In this document: one piece after another, positions 25,626 to 40,174 of the stretch
How the letters are laid out: every line of letters starts with the position of its first letter
How positions within the stretch are numbered: the first letter of the stretch is position 1
Assembly: GCF_041146395.1 (NCBI RefSeq)
Contig: NC_091012.1
Location: forward strand, 14,932,193 to 14,996,192
Source of the DNA: Eulemur rufifrons
Lineage: Eukaryota; Chordata; Mammalia; Primates; Lemuridae
Length of the DNA: 64,000 nucleotides
Reading direction: 5' to 3'
Made by a program: the position numbers and the translations under genes
Notes under the pieces: model-generated
Seen by the model: only the letters and a program-made list of their open reading frames with translations
Database searches by the model: none
What the model was told of the DNA's origin: nothing

Positions 25626-25839
25626 AAAGAGGGATCAGGCTCATCCCTCCCAGCTCTGAATAGCTGGGACTCACCAACTTCCTTTTCTCACTTTTGTTTC
25701 TTTCTTCCAAGGCACCAGTTTCCAGATTTTCCTTGTTTTACTAACAACAACACATAAAACACAGTTTCCTCATACAAAATTGGAAATCACACCGTGGGGT
25801 ACCACAGTCCTGATTCCATGAAGATGAATAGTTAACATT

Positions 25840-26035
25840 TGGCAGGCACTATGTGCCCTATACTATTCCAGCTGTGGTATACTCATTTAACCCCCCAAAC
25901 AATGACATGTTAGGTTTTGTTAATACAGAAGAAATTGACATGCAGAAGGCAGTACCTTCCCCAAGGTCACATGATTGCTCTGGTGGTGAGACAAGGATTT
26001 GTCCCCAGACAATCTGGATTCCTACAAGCGCCTGA
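25840..26035 (-). mobile_element. MIR fragment
   Basis: GGCAGGCACTATGTGCCCTA, CCTTCCCCAAGGTCACATGA and GGATTTGTCCCCAGACAATC match the antisense MIR order (GCCAGGCACTGT, TGCCCAAGGTCACACAGC, GGATTCGAACC). Confidence 0.75.
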
Positions 26036-26129
26036 CCCTGATTATTAGAAAATAAAGGAAAAAGTCAAGTGTACTCTTTAAAAAGGAGAATAACTTTTTG
26101 ATGTGAACTTTAAAATGCTTTCCCTTCAT

Positions 26130-26300
26130 TTAACTGGATGCATTAAGCCCCTTCTATGTGCCAGGCACTGTGGGTATGAAACAGTCCCAACCATCAGTGA
26201 GTTCAGGCAGATGAGAAAACAGAGGCTTAGAGAGTTCTGTCATCTGAGGTCACACTGCTGAACAGTGCTTGAATCTGGGATGCAAACCTAGATATTTCTG
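26130..26300 (-). mobile_element. MIR fragment
   Basis: CCCTTCTATGTGCCAGGCAC, CAGATGAGAAAACAGAGGCT, TAGAGAG, GTCACACTGCTGAACAGTGC and TTGAATCTGGGATGCAAACC give a good antisense MIR series. It is the second within 500 bases. Confidence 0.78.
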
Positions 26301-26872
26301 ACCCCCAATTAGATGCTGGGGTAGTTTTAATTTTGTCCTTGAAAATGAGAGGTATTGAACCCTGTAAGGTTGAAGAGGCACTAGCAGATGTGTTTGTAGT
26401 GAGGTCACTTGCACAGTAAGGAGGGATTGAAAGAAGCAACAGGACAACAGACTTTATGTTCATCTAGGAGAGAAGTGAGGATTTAAACTAAAGGCGGCAT
26501 CAGTGACTGAAGTGGAGGCAAAGGATTTGTGGTCATTTAGGAGATAGTGTAGGAAGATTGGTGATTGGTGTGGAAGAAAAGTAGAAGTAGGTGGCAAAAG
26601 CAGCAGCTAAGGCTTTAGTTTTGGGGACTGGGTAGATGGCAGTGCCTTTCTCCTAGACAGAAAATGCAGGAAGAGGAATAGGTTTGTGGAAGGAGATGGA
26701 GATAGTTTTTGACTCTAAAAGGCACATTAAAATGGCATTCTCTGGTTGAAACCTCTGTAGGCTGAATCCATTTTGTGACATCCCAACTTATGTTTTCAAA
26801 AATTACATAATAAATCAAACATTAAGAGTAATTGGGAAAATTTCCTTAAATTTATATGTTAAGCATCTCACA
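26301..26872. other. Unassigned interval
   Basis: No repeat or coding signal recognised. Confidence 0.4.
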
Positions 26873-27160
26873 GTTTTTGTGACATAGGGTCTCATTCCAT
26901 TGTCTAGGCTAGAGTGCAGTGGCATCACAATAGCTTACTGTAACCTCAAATTTCTGGACTTAAGTGACCCACCTGCCCCAACCTCCTGAGTAGCTGAGAC
27001 TACAGGTATATGCCACTATATCCTGGTATTTTGTGTGTGTGTGTTTAGAGACAAGATCTTGTTATGTTTCTCAGGCTGGTTTTGAACTCCTGGCCTCAAG
27101 CAATGTTCCCATCTAAGGCACCCAAATTGTTAGGGTTACAGGCATGAGCCACACCCGGTT
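26873..27160 (-). mobile_element. Old Alu, antisense
   Basis: TTTTTGTGACATAGGGTCTC, GCTAGAGTGCAGTGGCATCA, TCCTGAGTAGCTGAGACTAC and GTTACAGGCATGAGCCACAC run through both monomers. A short (GT)n lies in the linker. Highly diverged. Confidence 0.87.
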
Positions 27161-29303
<2,143 letters not shown>

Positions 29304-29324
29304 TGATCTTGTTTATATGGGTCT

Positions 29325-29485
29325 GGAGTAAACTCGTTCATTCATCCATTCATCCAGTAACCATTCAATACCTGAACCCATAGCACATGTGACACACTTT
29401 TTAAGTGCTGGGAATGTTGTTTTGACCAAGATCTACAAGGTTCCTGTTCTCATGAAATTTATGTTCTAGTAAGAGAGTCAACAGA
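29325..29485 (-). mobile_element. L2 3' end, antisense
   Basis: TTCATTCATCCATTCATCCA, AAGTGCTGGGAATGTTG, AAGGTTCCTGTTCTCATGAA and TTTATGTTCTAGTAAG fit the antisense L2 3' terminus (ATTCATTCAACAAATATTT, GCTGGGGATACA, CCCTGCCCTCATGGAGCTTA CATTC). Confidence 0.65.
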
Positions 29486-32400
29486 CAGTGTTGCCCAACA
29501 TCACCAGCTTTATGGGCTTAGGAACTCTACTGATCAGAACCTATGTATCTCCTCAGCAGGGGGGAGGAAGGGATGAAGGAGGAAGATTTCTCAGAAGGTC
29601 CACATAGCACAGGGCTTAAAAATCATCAGCTTAAAGCTAAGGTACATGGCCATACCTAGCTGTAAGGGAGGCTCAAAAAACAGAGTCACATAGCCAAGGT
29701 GACTAATGCACAAGTATGACAACTAGCACTCTGTGCCACAATCTGTAAGAAAATATCAGGGAAGTTTTAGCTTAAAGCAAGAATAATCACAATAAGATTT
29801 CATAGCCATTTACAAACACATATAGAAAACATACAAGGAGTTTCTAATGATCTTTTCTTAAGCTAAGAGGACTAAAAAAGTGGAGAGAAACTTAAACTTC
29901 ATTCTATAGAATGAAACTTTATGTCAGATGAAAGAAAGATTTTATGGTGGCCAAGGGATCAGAATTATATGGTTTATTGTGTGTGTGTTGTTATTAACTG
30001 AATTCCATTTTGTTATCATACCAGTTATTTTAATACAATAGAATTTGCGTGTAAGTTAGACGTACATTTTTTTTCTGGGCAGAGAGTCTATAGTTATCAT
30101 CATATGCTCAAAGGCATCTGTTAACAAAAGTGTTTAAAATTACTGTTGTAACTGATTTGCTGAGGAGCAACTTGCTTTCTCTCATTCCCAACTTCAAAAA
30201 AGCATAACCTAGTTTTTTCAGTAAATTGAGCATTTAATGGTGCTGGTACTTGTATTTTAATAAACTGCCTAATTCCTCTTCTAACTGTCCCTTTCCACTA
30301 TTTAAATATTCTCCAGCCTTCTCTCTTCTCAGTGTGTGGATTTGTTGCTGCCAAGTAAGTCAGTTGAGATGAGAGTGCTAATTTATTTGAAATGATGCTC
30401 TGAAAAATACATGAAAAGGGTGTCAGTTTGCCATATCACAAGGGAAGATTATGCTCATTGGACAGGTCAGTTCTGGCCCCAAATGTCCACTGTGATGACA
30501 GTTCCAAACAGGGCATTTTGTGAGTCAAGTTAAAGGAAGGAACTGCAGTTTTAAGAGCGACTAGGAGCTTCTTTTTTGCCTTCCTGGCCCTTTACTGTTC
30601 TCTGCTTTATAATGGTTTATTTGCTTCCAGTTCCATTTTTCTAGGAGCTGTAGGAAATCTAAAATTTTTCTCAACCCACTGCTAGTATCTTCCAATCACC
30701 TCCAAGCATATCTAGAACTGGTCAGACATCCTTCATAGCATAGTGGTCTCAGAATAGTCATAACATAGCAGTATAATACCCAATGTGTTTCACTTCTCTA
30801 GTGAACCCATCAATCTAAAAACATGGGGAAGGTAGGTAAGGTGTGGTGAGCAGCATTCCTTCAACTGAAGGAAAAAAACTCAAAACCTCAAAACCAGTTT
30901 CATCACTGTTATGAAGTGTAACCAGATCATCACATTATAATGGGTTATGCTAACACTATTGTAATCAAACCTAAGTCTTATGCACTATCTGACATCAAAA
31001 GAACCCTTTTCCCCCTTGGACTCTGGGTTTTTTAGAAAGTAGAAAGAATGTAAATTTCTGCAGATGCTTCCAGAAACAAATTTGCCACAAGTTAAATCTA
31101 TTTTCTGATGTCAACTTATATTTTTAATATACATGGTCATATATAATATATTCAACTTACTTTTTAAAAAAATGACACACACATTAATCAAACTAAGAAG
31201 AGTAATGAAAGGATGGCCTTGTTAGTGAAATAACAGAAAAAATATTTAACCCATAGTAAGGGCTATAAAAAATCATATGAGCACTTGTACACACTCATGC
31301 TTTCTCTCTTTCTCTCTCTCTCTCTCCTCTCCCCTCTCTCCTTCCTGACAGGAACACCATGGGGTTCCATCTTCACAATATCTGAAATGATCCAAGCAGA
31401 TAGACAGGCAATATAAATCTTTCTCTTTACATTCGCCAGCTCACTGCCTTTTAGAATGTGTTTTCTTATAGCCTCAAGGAGTTCCTGAGTGGACAGCAGA
31501 TGTGCTAGGCACAGGCCTCAGTTTCTGCCCTAAACTATATCTCAAGGGCAGAATCAATGACAAGATCACAATCAAGCAATAAATCTGTCTCCAAAGGAAA
31601 GATGGCCACTTCTCTAATCTGCCTGCCACTAAGTAAAGTGAAACAGCAGATGCAGCAATTCATAGTACCCTGTTAATTTGGCTACAACAATAAATCATCT
31701 TCGCTCTCTTTACAACTCCTAAGTAAAAAGTCTGAGTAACTGGTCTTCTATGCCAACACACTCTCCCTCTTCCTCTTTCCTGTTGGCCCTTTTTCCTGTC
31801 TGGAAAAAGTAAAATAACCATTTTTTCCTCTTTCTGTCTTAAACTTTGTCTGGAGAAATCTTTTTTAAAACCCAAATTCACTAGCTCATACCCTAACAAA
31901 TAATAGGGAAAATTTCCAAAATTCACACACCTAGAACATCACATTTTTCTAGGGATTACTTTGACAGAGGAACTTAGAATCTATGGTTTCAGCAAATAAA
32001 GAGTCTTATGTGAAATGAAACCACTATGTAAAATAGGATTTTAAATGTGATTTTCATTGTTACTTTTAATTAGCAACTGCCATGTGGATGTGTACTTTGA
32101 GTTGCTTTACATGCATAAACTATAAAACCCACAGAACCTCCAGGATATGGTAATATGAATATCTCTCAGGAAGCCCTCCACTGAGATAAAAGACCTGCCT
32201 AACCCCACCATTTCAGGATTGTTCCTTCTCTAAGGAAGTAGATTGAATAAAAGGACTGTTTGCTATTGCTACTTTTTTTTTTTTGAAGCAAAGCATGCCA
32301 AGGTATGTGTGTCTTTCCCCAGAAGTGTCTAGGGAAAAGTCTGCAACATCTGCCAACTCTGCTTAGTGCTCTTTTAGGTAGGAATCATGCTTTGCTGGCA

Positions 32401-33329
32401 TTTTATGTTTCTATATAAGAATACGGAGAAACTTTTCTCTCAGGGTCCTTAATGAGGTAAGAGATCTGTGAGTGGTTAGCAATTGTGATTAGGTGTTTGT
32501 ATAGGGGAAAGGAATAAACAGGGTCATAGAAATACATTACTTACTGACATCCTAACAAGGCCTTGACTGAAGGCCAAACAATCACAGAGTGAGCACTGCT
32601 GCTTCTGAGTCTTAAGATAATTTGGAAAATTAATTATAATTAAAAAGCATTTAATAAGGATTTATATAACTAATGGTCAACCGCCTTCAGGCAGTGGGCT
32701 AGAAGTCGTGCTTTGCTGACCATACTGGTACCTGAGGCAAAGGAAAAATAAGTAATATTTATCCAGTCTTTATTAAAATTGTTGATTCTTGTTCATACTT
32801 TTCATTTTGATTTTTTACATCATTTTTTATTTTAAAAATATTGCATCAACATATAAATTATGATTACTGAGTGGTTTTGGTGACCCTTAAATTTGGTGCC
32901 TGTGGCAAGTGTCTCATTATCTCACCTTAGTCCTGGCCCTGTGTCCAGTCAATGTGAGGGGTATTTGGATATTTCTTGGCCTGCCTTTGAAAGAGAAAAA
33001 AGGGGAACAAAACCTGGGACATATCTCCAACCCTTGGTGTCTTGACATTTCCAAATCAATGTGATCAAAAGAATCAAATTCCAGGATGGGCCCGAGACTG
33101 GAGACAGCCCCATGTCCTGTGAGTACCAATATTACACCATTTTACAGATGAAATACTAGGACAGTATGAGTGGCAGACATGCCTGGGAAGAAAAATCTAA
33201 AAAGTGGCAAGTGAGAGCTTGAACCCAGACTAGACATATTCCATAGGCCATGTTTCCAGCCACTGGGCTTCAAGAGATTGACCACTCACTGTGCCTCCCA
33301 GCACTCTCCACTGAAAAAGAAACATATGA
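29486..33329. other. Long unassigned interval with a (TC)n microsatellite
   Basis: Nearly 4 kb in which I recognise no gene and no confident repeat. A TC-rich simple repeat lies at about 31303-31335. The 88- and 70-codon open frames on the minus strand have no supporting motifs. Confidence 0.45.
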
Positions 33330-33625
33330 CATGGCATGGCAGATCATAAATGTAATGTTATCACATTAGGAGTCCAAGGTGGGAGGAACACTTGAGGCCA
33401 GGAGTTCAAACTAGCCTGAGCAACATAGAAAGACCCTGACTCTACAAAGTATGGAAAAGAATATCCAGATATTGTGTCACATGCCTTTAGTCCCAGTTAC
33501 TTGGGAGGCTGAGGCAGGAGGATTGCTTGAGCCTAGGAGTTCAAGTTTGCAGTGAGTTATGATGAGGCCACTGCTCTCTAACTCAGGCAACAGAGTGAGA
33601 ACTTGTCCGAAAAGAAAAAAAAAAT
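33330..33625 (+). mobile_element. Very old Alu
   Basis: ACATGGCATGGCAG at the start, TTGAGGCCAGGAGTTCAAAC, AGTTACTTGGGAGGCTGAGG and GAGTTATGATGAGGCCACTG give both monomers in decayed form, with an A-rich end. Confidence 0.8.
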
Positions 33626-33989
33626 ATTTTTTCTTTCTTAACAGCCAATTAAAGCTATGAGAAAAAATCTAAGTGTTAATAATTTTTATTACATTTTGCC
33701 TCTTACAGAAGTAACATATATTCACTGTAGAGAAGTTAGAAAAAAACATAAACAGGAGAAAAATAAATCCTAATCACATTCCAAGAGATACTTACTATTA
33801 GCATTTTGTTGCATCTTTCTCTGTTTTATTTTAATAAAAATAAATTATTTGTACATAATTTTAAAATGAAACTATGCTACCTATGAGTTTTTTTTGTAAG
33901 TTGCTTTCTTCACTTAACACTATCTTGAACATCTTTCTATGCCATTGCTTTTTTGGTTTTTTTTACAGAGTAATTTGCAATGGCTTGAT

Positions 33990-34115
33990 AGAATGCATCA
34001 CTAATTCATGAATGTTTTTGTGTCTCCAGGCAGTGAGCTAGGCAGAGGATATACATCAGTTAACAAAATAAAGAATTTGACCCTTTGGAGTTGATGTTTA
34101 AGTAGAGAGACTTTA
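33990..34115 (-). mobile_element. Possible L2 3' end, antisense
   Basis: CATCACTAATTCATGAATGT, GTGAGCTAGGCAGAGGATAT and CAGTTAACAAAATAAAGAAT fit the antisense L2 tail weakly. Confidence 0.4.
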
Positions 34116-34224
34116 AGAAACTAAATCAATAAATGTGTCAGTTAATAGGGGCACTATTTTCTAAGAAATGGTTGGGGAGATAGGGGGATGTTATGAGCTA
34201 AGTTGCACCCCCCCCCAAAAAAAA

Positions 34225-34540
34225 TTCATATATTGAAGTCCTAACTCCCAGTACCTCAGAATGTTACCATATTTGGAGATAGGGTCTTGATAGAGGTAAT
34301 AAATTTAAAATGAGATAATTAGGGTGTGCCATAATTCAATATGAGAGGTATTCTTAGAAGAAGAGTAAATTTGGAAACAAGCATATAGGGGGAAGATCAC
34401 AAGAAGACATGGGGAGAGGATGCCATCTACAAGCCAGGGACAGAGGCCTGTAGCAAGTCCTTCCCTCATGGTCCCTAAGGAAACCAATCCTGCTGGCACC
34501 TTGATCTTGGACTTCCAGTATCCAGAACTATTCAGGATGC
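34225..34540 (+). mobile_element. Ancient interspersed repeat, LTR-like
   Basis: CATATATTGAAGTCCTAACT, CCCAGTACCTCAGAATGTTA, CCATATTTGGAGATAGGGTC, CATCTACAAGCCAGGGACAG, GGAAACCAATCCTGCTGGCA and CACCTTGATCTTGGACTTCC is a familiar series in primate genomes that I believe belongs to an ancient LTR group. The name is not assigned. It ends where the proline-rich open frame begins, so that frame is partly repeat-derived. Confidence 0.55.
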
Positions 34541-36868
34541 CAAGCATCTGTAGTATGGGTGTGGGGAGCCTGCCAGCAGGTAAGTCTCTGGGTAAGCACC
34601 AGTCCCCGGCCCCTGGAATACATGGCATGCCTGGCTCCAGACCACAGACAGCTTCCCACTCTCCCGACCCCATGCTTGGAACCACTGACCACCCACTTTG
34701 CTCCCATTGGAATGCCAGACCTTCCCTCCACACTGCCCAGGCACCTGAAATTCTACACCAGTCCACCTGGGAACCCCACACCTGCCCTCCCATCCCCACA
34801 CCGGTCCCCCACCCAGACCTGCCCTCCTCGACCCCAGACCTGTCCTCAATTCCAGACCTGCCCTCCCCAGCCTGAGACCTGTCCCCCCAGCCTCAAAACT
34901 GCCATACTCTTCCAGGCCCTCACTCTGATCTCTCTGATGGAGGCATTTCAGGCACCATGGCTGCAAGAGGGAAGAGCTAGGGCAGGAAGGTCCCTGCTCT
35001 CTTGGTGTGGAGGCCTCCAGCTGGGAGAGAGAATGCTGTCCTCTGACTCCCTGCATCCACAAGCCCACTCACGTTCTTCAGCCTTTGTTGCTTCATCTGG
35101 CATTTCTGGGGGTTCCTCTCCAGGGTGGCCACCTGCTAGGGTCAGGGACAAGGTCAGTGAGACTATCCTCCCCTCACCAAGTTACAACGCAGCCCCCCTG
35201 GCTTTGGGCCCTGCCTGGATACCTGGCCTGAGTCAGCTGGTGCAATGCTATGATCACTCCATGAGCTCTCATTCTAGATGCACTCCGAACTGCAACACTC
35301 ACTCACTGTGTCACCTTGGGCATGCAGCCTGGCCGCCCTGAGACAGTTCCTCATCTGGAGAGTGGCATGGGAACCACACTTACCTCACAGGGTCTCCTGA
35401 GGACTCAGTGTCATGTAGCTGTCATCATTGTTCTCACCACCATCCCTCTGAGGAAGAGCCAGGCACAAGCACCCTCACATTCCTGTCCTCCCTTGAATCT
35501 CATAATGACGCTGTGAGCCATGCACAACAGGCTCATCACCCCTACATTTTCCAGATGAGGAAACAGAGGCCCAAGGAGGGCAGTGACTTGCCCTAGGAAA
35601 GGCTGGTTCCTCCCTCTACCTGGGGGCCCTGTCCCAGCTGCCTGCAACCCACACCCAGCACCACCACTGACCAGGGTCCCACCTGTGGGCTCTCTATCTT
35701 GTCCATGTCCCCAACCAGGACCATCCACGGTAGGAGGGGTACCAGGTGCCTTGGGAGGCCTGATTGACTGGCTCCCACCTGTCCCAGGCCCACTGTAATC
35801 TTTGACCCACAAGCTGCATTTGAGGACACACCAACAGCTTCATGACCTTAATGAGGAAAGTTCACAAAGAACTGCCTCTCCCTCCATTTAGGAAATAGTC
35901 ACCCAAGGTGCCATGCCGGACTGATAAAGCAGGGTCTGCCTAAGGTGCTGGGTGGGACAGTTTTCTTCCTCATTTACATGGAAGATTCTGAGGTCTGGTC
36001 AGGAAGCATCCACTGGGAATTCATGAGTCCCCTGGGTCCTTCTCAGAAGCCACCTGTAGCTCATGCCCCTGCTAACTGGGTAGTGCACTGAGAATCCTAT
36101 GACTGTGATTCTGACACTGATGAGCAGTGCCTGCAAAGGGCATAGTGGAGACCCACAGAAAACACATGTCTGTCCCACCTATGCCTATAGGGACACAAAG
36201 CTGGGCAGCCCATCTGCCCCCCTTGCCTGTGGAACTTCTCTGCTATCCCCACATCTGGTGTAGGCAGAGAGCCTCTCCCCATGAAGGTGCGGTGCAGACA
36301 GGAGCAGCAGGTGCCTGGTTCCTGAGGAATGGCTGTGCTAGTTTGGGCAAGGAAGGAAGCCTGACCTGCCATCCACCCAAGAGCCTGGAGGAAGCTCCAT
36401 CAGCCTATGGACCAGTGTGGGAGCCAGAGCCCTGCTAACTTCACAGCTCATGCCCTGCTGAACACCACAGCTGCTACCACCACACCCCATGATCTGGGCC
36501 TCCTGCCCCCAGCCCACCTGTCCATGGACACACACATCTCTCTTCCGTTAGTTCAGACTAGACATGACTGGAATTTTTCAAGTAAACTGTCAGTGAGGAA
36601 TGTTTTTAAAAGCCATACCTGGTCCAGTACCTCTTCCTACCTCACCTTTTTCTCCACCCCCAGCACTTGCCCCACCTCTCAGCCTTCGTGTTACTTTGAT
36701 GAACAGATTCTTGCTCAGTGTGTTGATTTTCCTGAGATTTTTATATTTTCTGAAGAATTTTATGTGGAGAGGGGAAAGAAGGAAGGACGAGTTCATCTGG
36801 GACTCCGGGTGACTCTGAACTCCGAGCTGGGCTGTCCTGTGCCCATGTGACTCTCTCCTCCTCCCCAG
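34541..36868. other. GC-rich interval upstream of the Ras-GEF exons
   Basis: Contains a short degenerate tandem array of CCCAGACCTGCCCTCC-like units (about 34785-34905), a MIR pair (separate entry) and a run of mutually overlapping open frames. RalGDS and RGL4 have a Pro/Ala-rich linker before their catalytic domain. The proline-rich frame at 34559-34920 could be a relic of it, but I cannot align it and do not annotate exons here. Confidence 0.4.
35285..35600. mobile_element. Two MIR fragments in opposite orientation
   Basis: 35295-35420 reads as sense MIR (CACTGTGTCACCTTGGGCAT, AGTTCCTCATCTGGAGAGTG, CTTACCTCACAGGGTCTCCT GAGGA). 35455-35600 reads as antisense MIR (AATCTCATAATGACGCTGTG, CATTTTCCAGATGAGGAAAC, AGAGGCCCAAGGAG, GACTTGCCCTAGG). 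Together they form an imperfect inverted repeat. Confidence 0.72.
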
Positions 36869-37084
36869 GAGCTGTTCAGGAAGGTGGTGCCCTATGGATG
36901 CCTGGGCTCCATCTGGAGCCAGTGGAACAAGAAGGACAAGGAGCACCTGGCACCCACCATCTGTGCCACCTTCACCCACTTCTATAGTATGGTCAACTGT
37001 GTCATCACCATCTGTCTTAGGGACCACAGTATGATGGGCCAGGACAGGGCCAGAGTGGTGGGGAATTGGGTCCGGATGGCCAGG

Positions 37085-37436
37085 GTAAGCCATGAAAGGG
37101 GCCAGGGAATTCCCTCTCTGAAGATGAGGGAACTGCCCCTTATCCTCCATCGGCTCTCAGGATTGTACAGTTCATAGGCCCTTCCTGTCAGGGGCACACT
37201 GGCCTTGACACCCATGGCTCAGTGCTGGATGCTCATTTCCTCCCTGGATTCCTTCCTTGGGTGGAAGTAAAATCTTCCTCCCTGTGACTGTTGCTCATGG
37301 GGTCGCAGGTGTGCCCTCCTGTGGCTCCCAGTGCCTCTGTCTGACTCAGGATGGGAGACGTCAGCAGAGGGGCCTGAAGGTGGAGCAGGCAGGGCTCCAC
37401 GTCCCCCTCCCCATGCTTTATTTTCTTATCTCCCCA
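37085..37436 (+). other. Intron of the Ras-GEF relic
   Basis: Lies between the GTAAGC donor at 37085 and the decayed acceptor before 37437. Open frames crossing this stretch and the exon do not represent protein. Confidence 0.7.
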
Positions 37437-37540
37437 ATGAGCATCTCATTTCCGGAACTTCTCCTCACCCACGCCATCCTCTCTGTTCTGGAGAGCACCC
37501 TGATATATCATCTCAAGAAGACTTGGGGACAAGTTTACAG

Positions 37541-38044
37541 GTGGATAGGACTCTCTCCACAGGAGCACCAGGGTGGACCAGGGACCTCCCACCAGTCTGG
37601 CCATGCCCCTCAATGACCCTAGGTGGCGACGGAAAGCCAGGGACACTGGAGTCGGGCATGGGCTGATGGGGGAGAACTCTAAGTTCCCCCCAGGGACCTT
37701 AGGCCAGGATTTTCAACTCAGCACTAAGTTTTGTTAACTATCAAGCATGGGCTGTTGCCAACTGGAGACATTCAAGTGTGTACTACACAGGAAATGGAAC
37801 TCCTTGCCCAACTCACATCTGAACTGTAAAAACAGCTGCTCAGTTGCAATGGGGCTGGAGCCCAGGGGACCAGCATGACAGCACCTTCCCCAGTACTGTG
37901 GAGCCCTTGAGACTCAGAGGAATCCAGTGAAAATGCTCACCCAGGCAGTTTGGTATTTTTGAAGTTCTTAAATAAAAAGATTTTGAACGTACACACCTCC
38001 CCTTTGTTCCCAAATTTATCCTCCTTTCTTTTCCCTGTCCACAG
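37541..38044 (+). other. Second intron of the Ras-GEF relic
   Basis: From the GT at 37541 to a pyrimidine-rich TTTTCCCTGTCCACAG acceptor at 38044. No repeat recognised. Confidence 0.7.
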
Positions 38045-38114
38045 AAAGAGCTCCAGAAATTTTTAAAACCTCCTAAAATCAGACAACACGCTGAGCCAGG
38101 ATCTACTCATCAAG

Positions 38115-39185
38115 GTAAATGGAGGCTGGGAGATGGGGGAGCAAGTGTTTGGAGGGCAGAGAAAAGGGTGAGGTGGGAAGGGTTACTGAATCATTTTTTT
38201 TTTTTTACTTTCTCACCAAAAGTTTACTTAAAAATTCCAGTCACCAGTCATGTCTAGGCTGGACTACCAGGAAGAGAGAGGTTTTGGGCAGGTGGGATGT
38301 GGGGGCAGGAGGCTCTGCTCATGGTTACAGCTCTATTTCTCCCAGACACCAAATTAGTGAGGTTTTTTTTTTTTCTGCTTTTAATATGGAACCCCTCCAG
38401 CTCCTCTGAATGCTGTGAAGTGTCTCATTTCTGAGAGACAAATAGGACTCATGACTGAGTGTACTTCAGGTGTCCCTGTGTCACAACTGCATTTTTGAGG
38501 AGCCTTGGGAGGAGGAGGGGCAGTGAAGGTGACAGTTGGAAGCATTCACCTTTTGGGTGAATTCTCTGCTCCCCATGGTTTCTTTCCCCTGCGGTGAAAG
38601 TGCTCAGATGACCTTAACTTCAAGGCCTTAAAAATCTTTGAAACACATACAAGGTCTTCAAGGGGACTTGCTGAAAATACATACAAAACTGCTGCAAATC
38701 AGCAAGACAGGCAACATAGTAGAAAATAATCTAGAGCTAGGAATCGGCACTTCGTAAGTAAAAAAGGCTACACAATCACTAATACATATGTAATGACCCT
38801 GGGATTCCTCACTCCCTTTGTCTGCACCCACCATGTTTCTCATCTATGTCACCACCAAGAGAGGCTCTGCTCCCAGTGAGACTGCTGAGCCTGGGAACAC
38901 AGGAAAGGTGGGAAAATCATGGACTTGATGTAACTGTGTTTGAACACAAAGCACTATAAAGGGTGTGTGCCCTGATTCTGGGTTTCTCAGTTTTTACTGA
39001 GTTTATTGCCAATAACCTTTTATTGGGATTTAGCTTCCCTGTTTGTCTAATGGAAGAATGAAACTGAGTAAGAATTGGGACTTTGTATTTAACTCATAAA
39101 TTCTATTGAATCTGGCCAGCACAATGCTTATCTCTCTCTCTCTCTCTGTCTCTTTCTCTAACAGAAGTGCCTGTCGATATTTAAT
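38115..39185. other. Unassigned interval with (TC)n
   Basis: Begins as intron after the GTAAAT donor at 38115. A TC-rich run at about 39130-39160 lies just before the next L1. I looked for the following RalGDS exon (EGTSKFA-like text) and did not find it. Confidence 0.45.
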
Positions 39186-40168
39186 GAGACCTGATTAAAT
39201 TAAAAACCTTCTGCATAGCCAAAGAAACAGTCATGAGAGTAAATAGCCTACAGATTGGGAAAAAATTTTCGCATGCTACACATCAGATAAAGGACTGATA
39301 AGAAAAAATCTAACAATCCTATCAAAAAGTGAAAAAAGGACATGAATAGAAATTTTTCAAAAGAAGATATAAGAATGGCTAACAAACATATGAAAAAATG
39401 CTCAACATCTCTAATCATCAGGGAAATGCAAATCAAAACCACAGTGAGATATCACTTAACTCCAGTGAGAATGGCCTTTATCGAAAAGTCCCAAAACAAT
39501 ACATGTTGGTGTGGATGCAGAGAGACAGAAACACTCATACACTGCTGGTGGGACTGCAAAATAGTGCAACTTCTGTGGAAAGCAATATGGAGATACCTTA
39601 AACAGATTCAAGTAGGCCTACCATTCAATCCAGCAATCCCATTATTGGGCATCTACCCAAAAGAACAGAAGACATTCTATGACAAAGATACCTGCACCTG
39701 AATGTTTATAGCAGCACAATTCACAATTGCAAAGATGTGGAAACAACCTAAATGCCTATCAATACATGAGTGGATTAGTAAAATGTGGTATATGTATACC
39801 ATGGAGTACTACTCAGCTATAAGAAATAACAGTGATATAGAATCTCTTTTGTTCTCCTGGAGAGAGTTGAAACCCATTCTATTAAGTGAAATATCTCAAG
39901 AATGGCAAAATAAGCACCACATGTTCTCAACAGAAAATTGGTTTCCCTGATCATCACATAAGCGCACATTTTGGAATAACACCAATTGGGAATCAGACAG
40001 ATGTGGGGGGTAGGGGGAGGGAATGGGTGTATACCTACATAATAGTGCGATGCACACAGTCTGGGGAATGGACACGCTTGAAGATCTGACTCGGGTGATG
40101 TGGGGGCATGGGCAATATACATAACCTGAACTTTTGTACCCCCATAATAAGCTGAAATTTAAAAAAAA
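39186..40168 (+). mobile_element. 5'-truncated lineage-specific L1 tail
   Basis: Starts in late ORF2 (ACCTGATTAAATTAAAAACC, TTCTGCATAGCCAAAGAAAC), continues through [22 protein letters not shown] text and the [18 protein letters not shown] motif to YYSAIRNN, the 3' UTR and a short A-tail. Relative to the full-length copy, roughly 40 bases are missing near 39300 (GGACTGATA joins directly to AGAAAAAAT). The 3' UTR has one copy of the GAGTCAGA unit. No clear target duplication. Confidence 0.9.
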
Positions 40169-40174
40169 TCAGCT

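Larger units (their letters stand above)
36869..38114 (+). pseudogene. RalGDS/RGL4-like Ras-GEF exons, unprocessed pseudogene
   Basis: RalGDS-family proteins load GTP onto Ral GTPases through a CDC25-type Ras-GEF domain. Three exons of that domain lie in order. Exon A (36869-37084) follows a CTCCTCCCCAG acceptor and encodes 72 residues without a stop: ELFRKVVPYGCLGSIWSQ, KEHLAPTICATF and DRARVVGNW, then a GTAAGC donor. Exon B (37437-37540) encodes THAILSVLE and HLKKTW and has a GTGGAT donor, but the expected AG acceptor reads CA/AA. Exon C (38045-38114), acceptor CTGTCCACAG and donor GTAAAT, encodes SDNTLSQDLLIK. Read in phase from exon B it has a TAA at 38064-38066, where the family has Gln. 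Retained introns show a DNA-level copy. The text fits RalGDS in exon A but RGL4 at DHSM. No later exons are seen. Confidence 0.88.

Noticed and set aside
31303..31345. TC-rich run as a possible regulatory GAGA element
   Set aside because: A simple microsatellite next to no identifiable promoter. Nothing supports function.
34559..35341. 260-codon proline-rich plus-strand frame
   Set aside because: It overlaps an ancient repeat, a degenerate tandem array and a MIR, and competes with equally long frames on the other strand. No aligned homology to the RalGDS linker could be supported.
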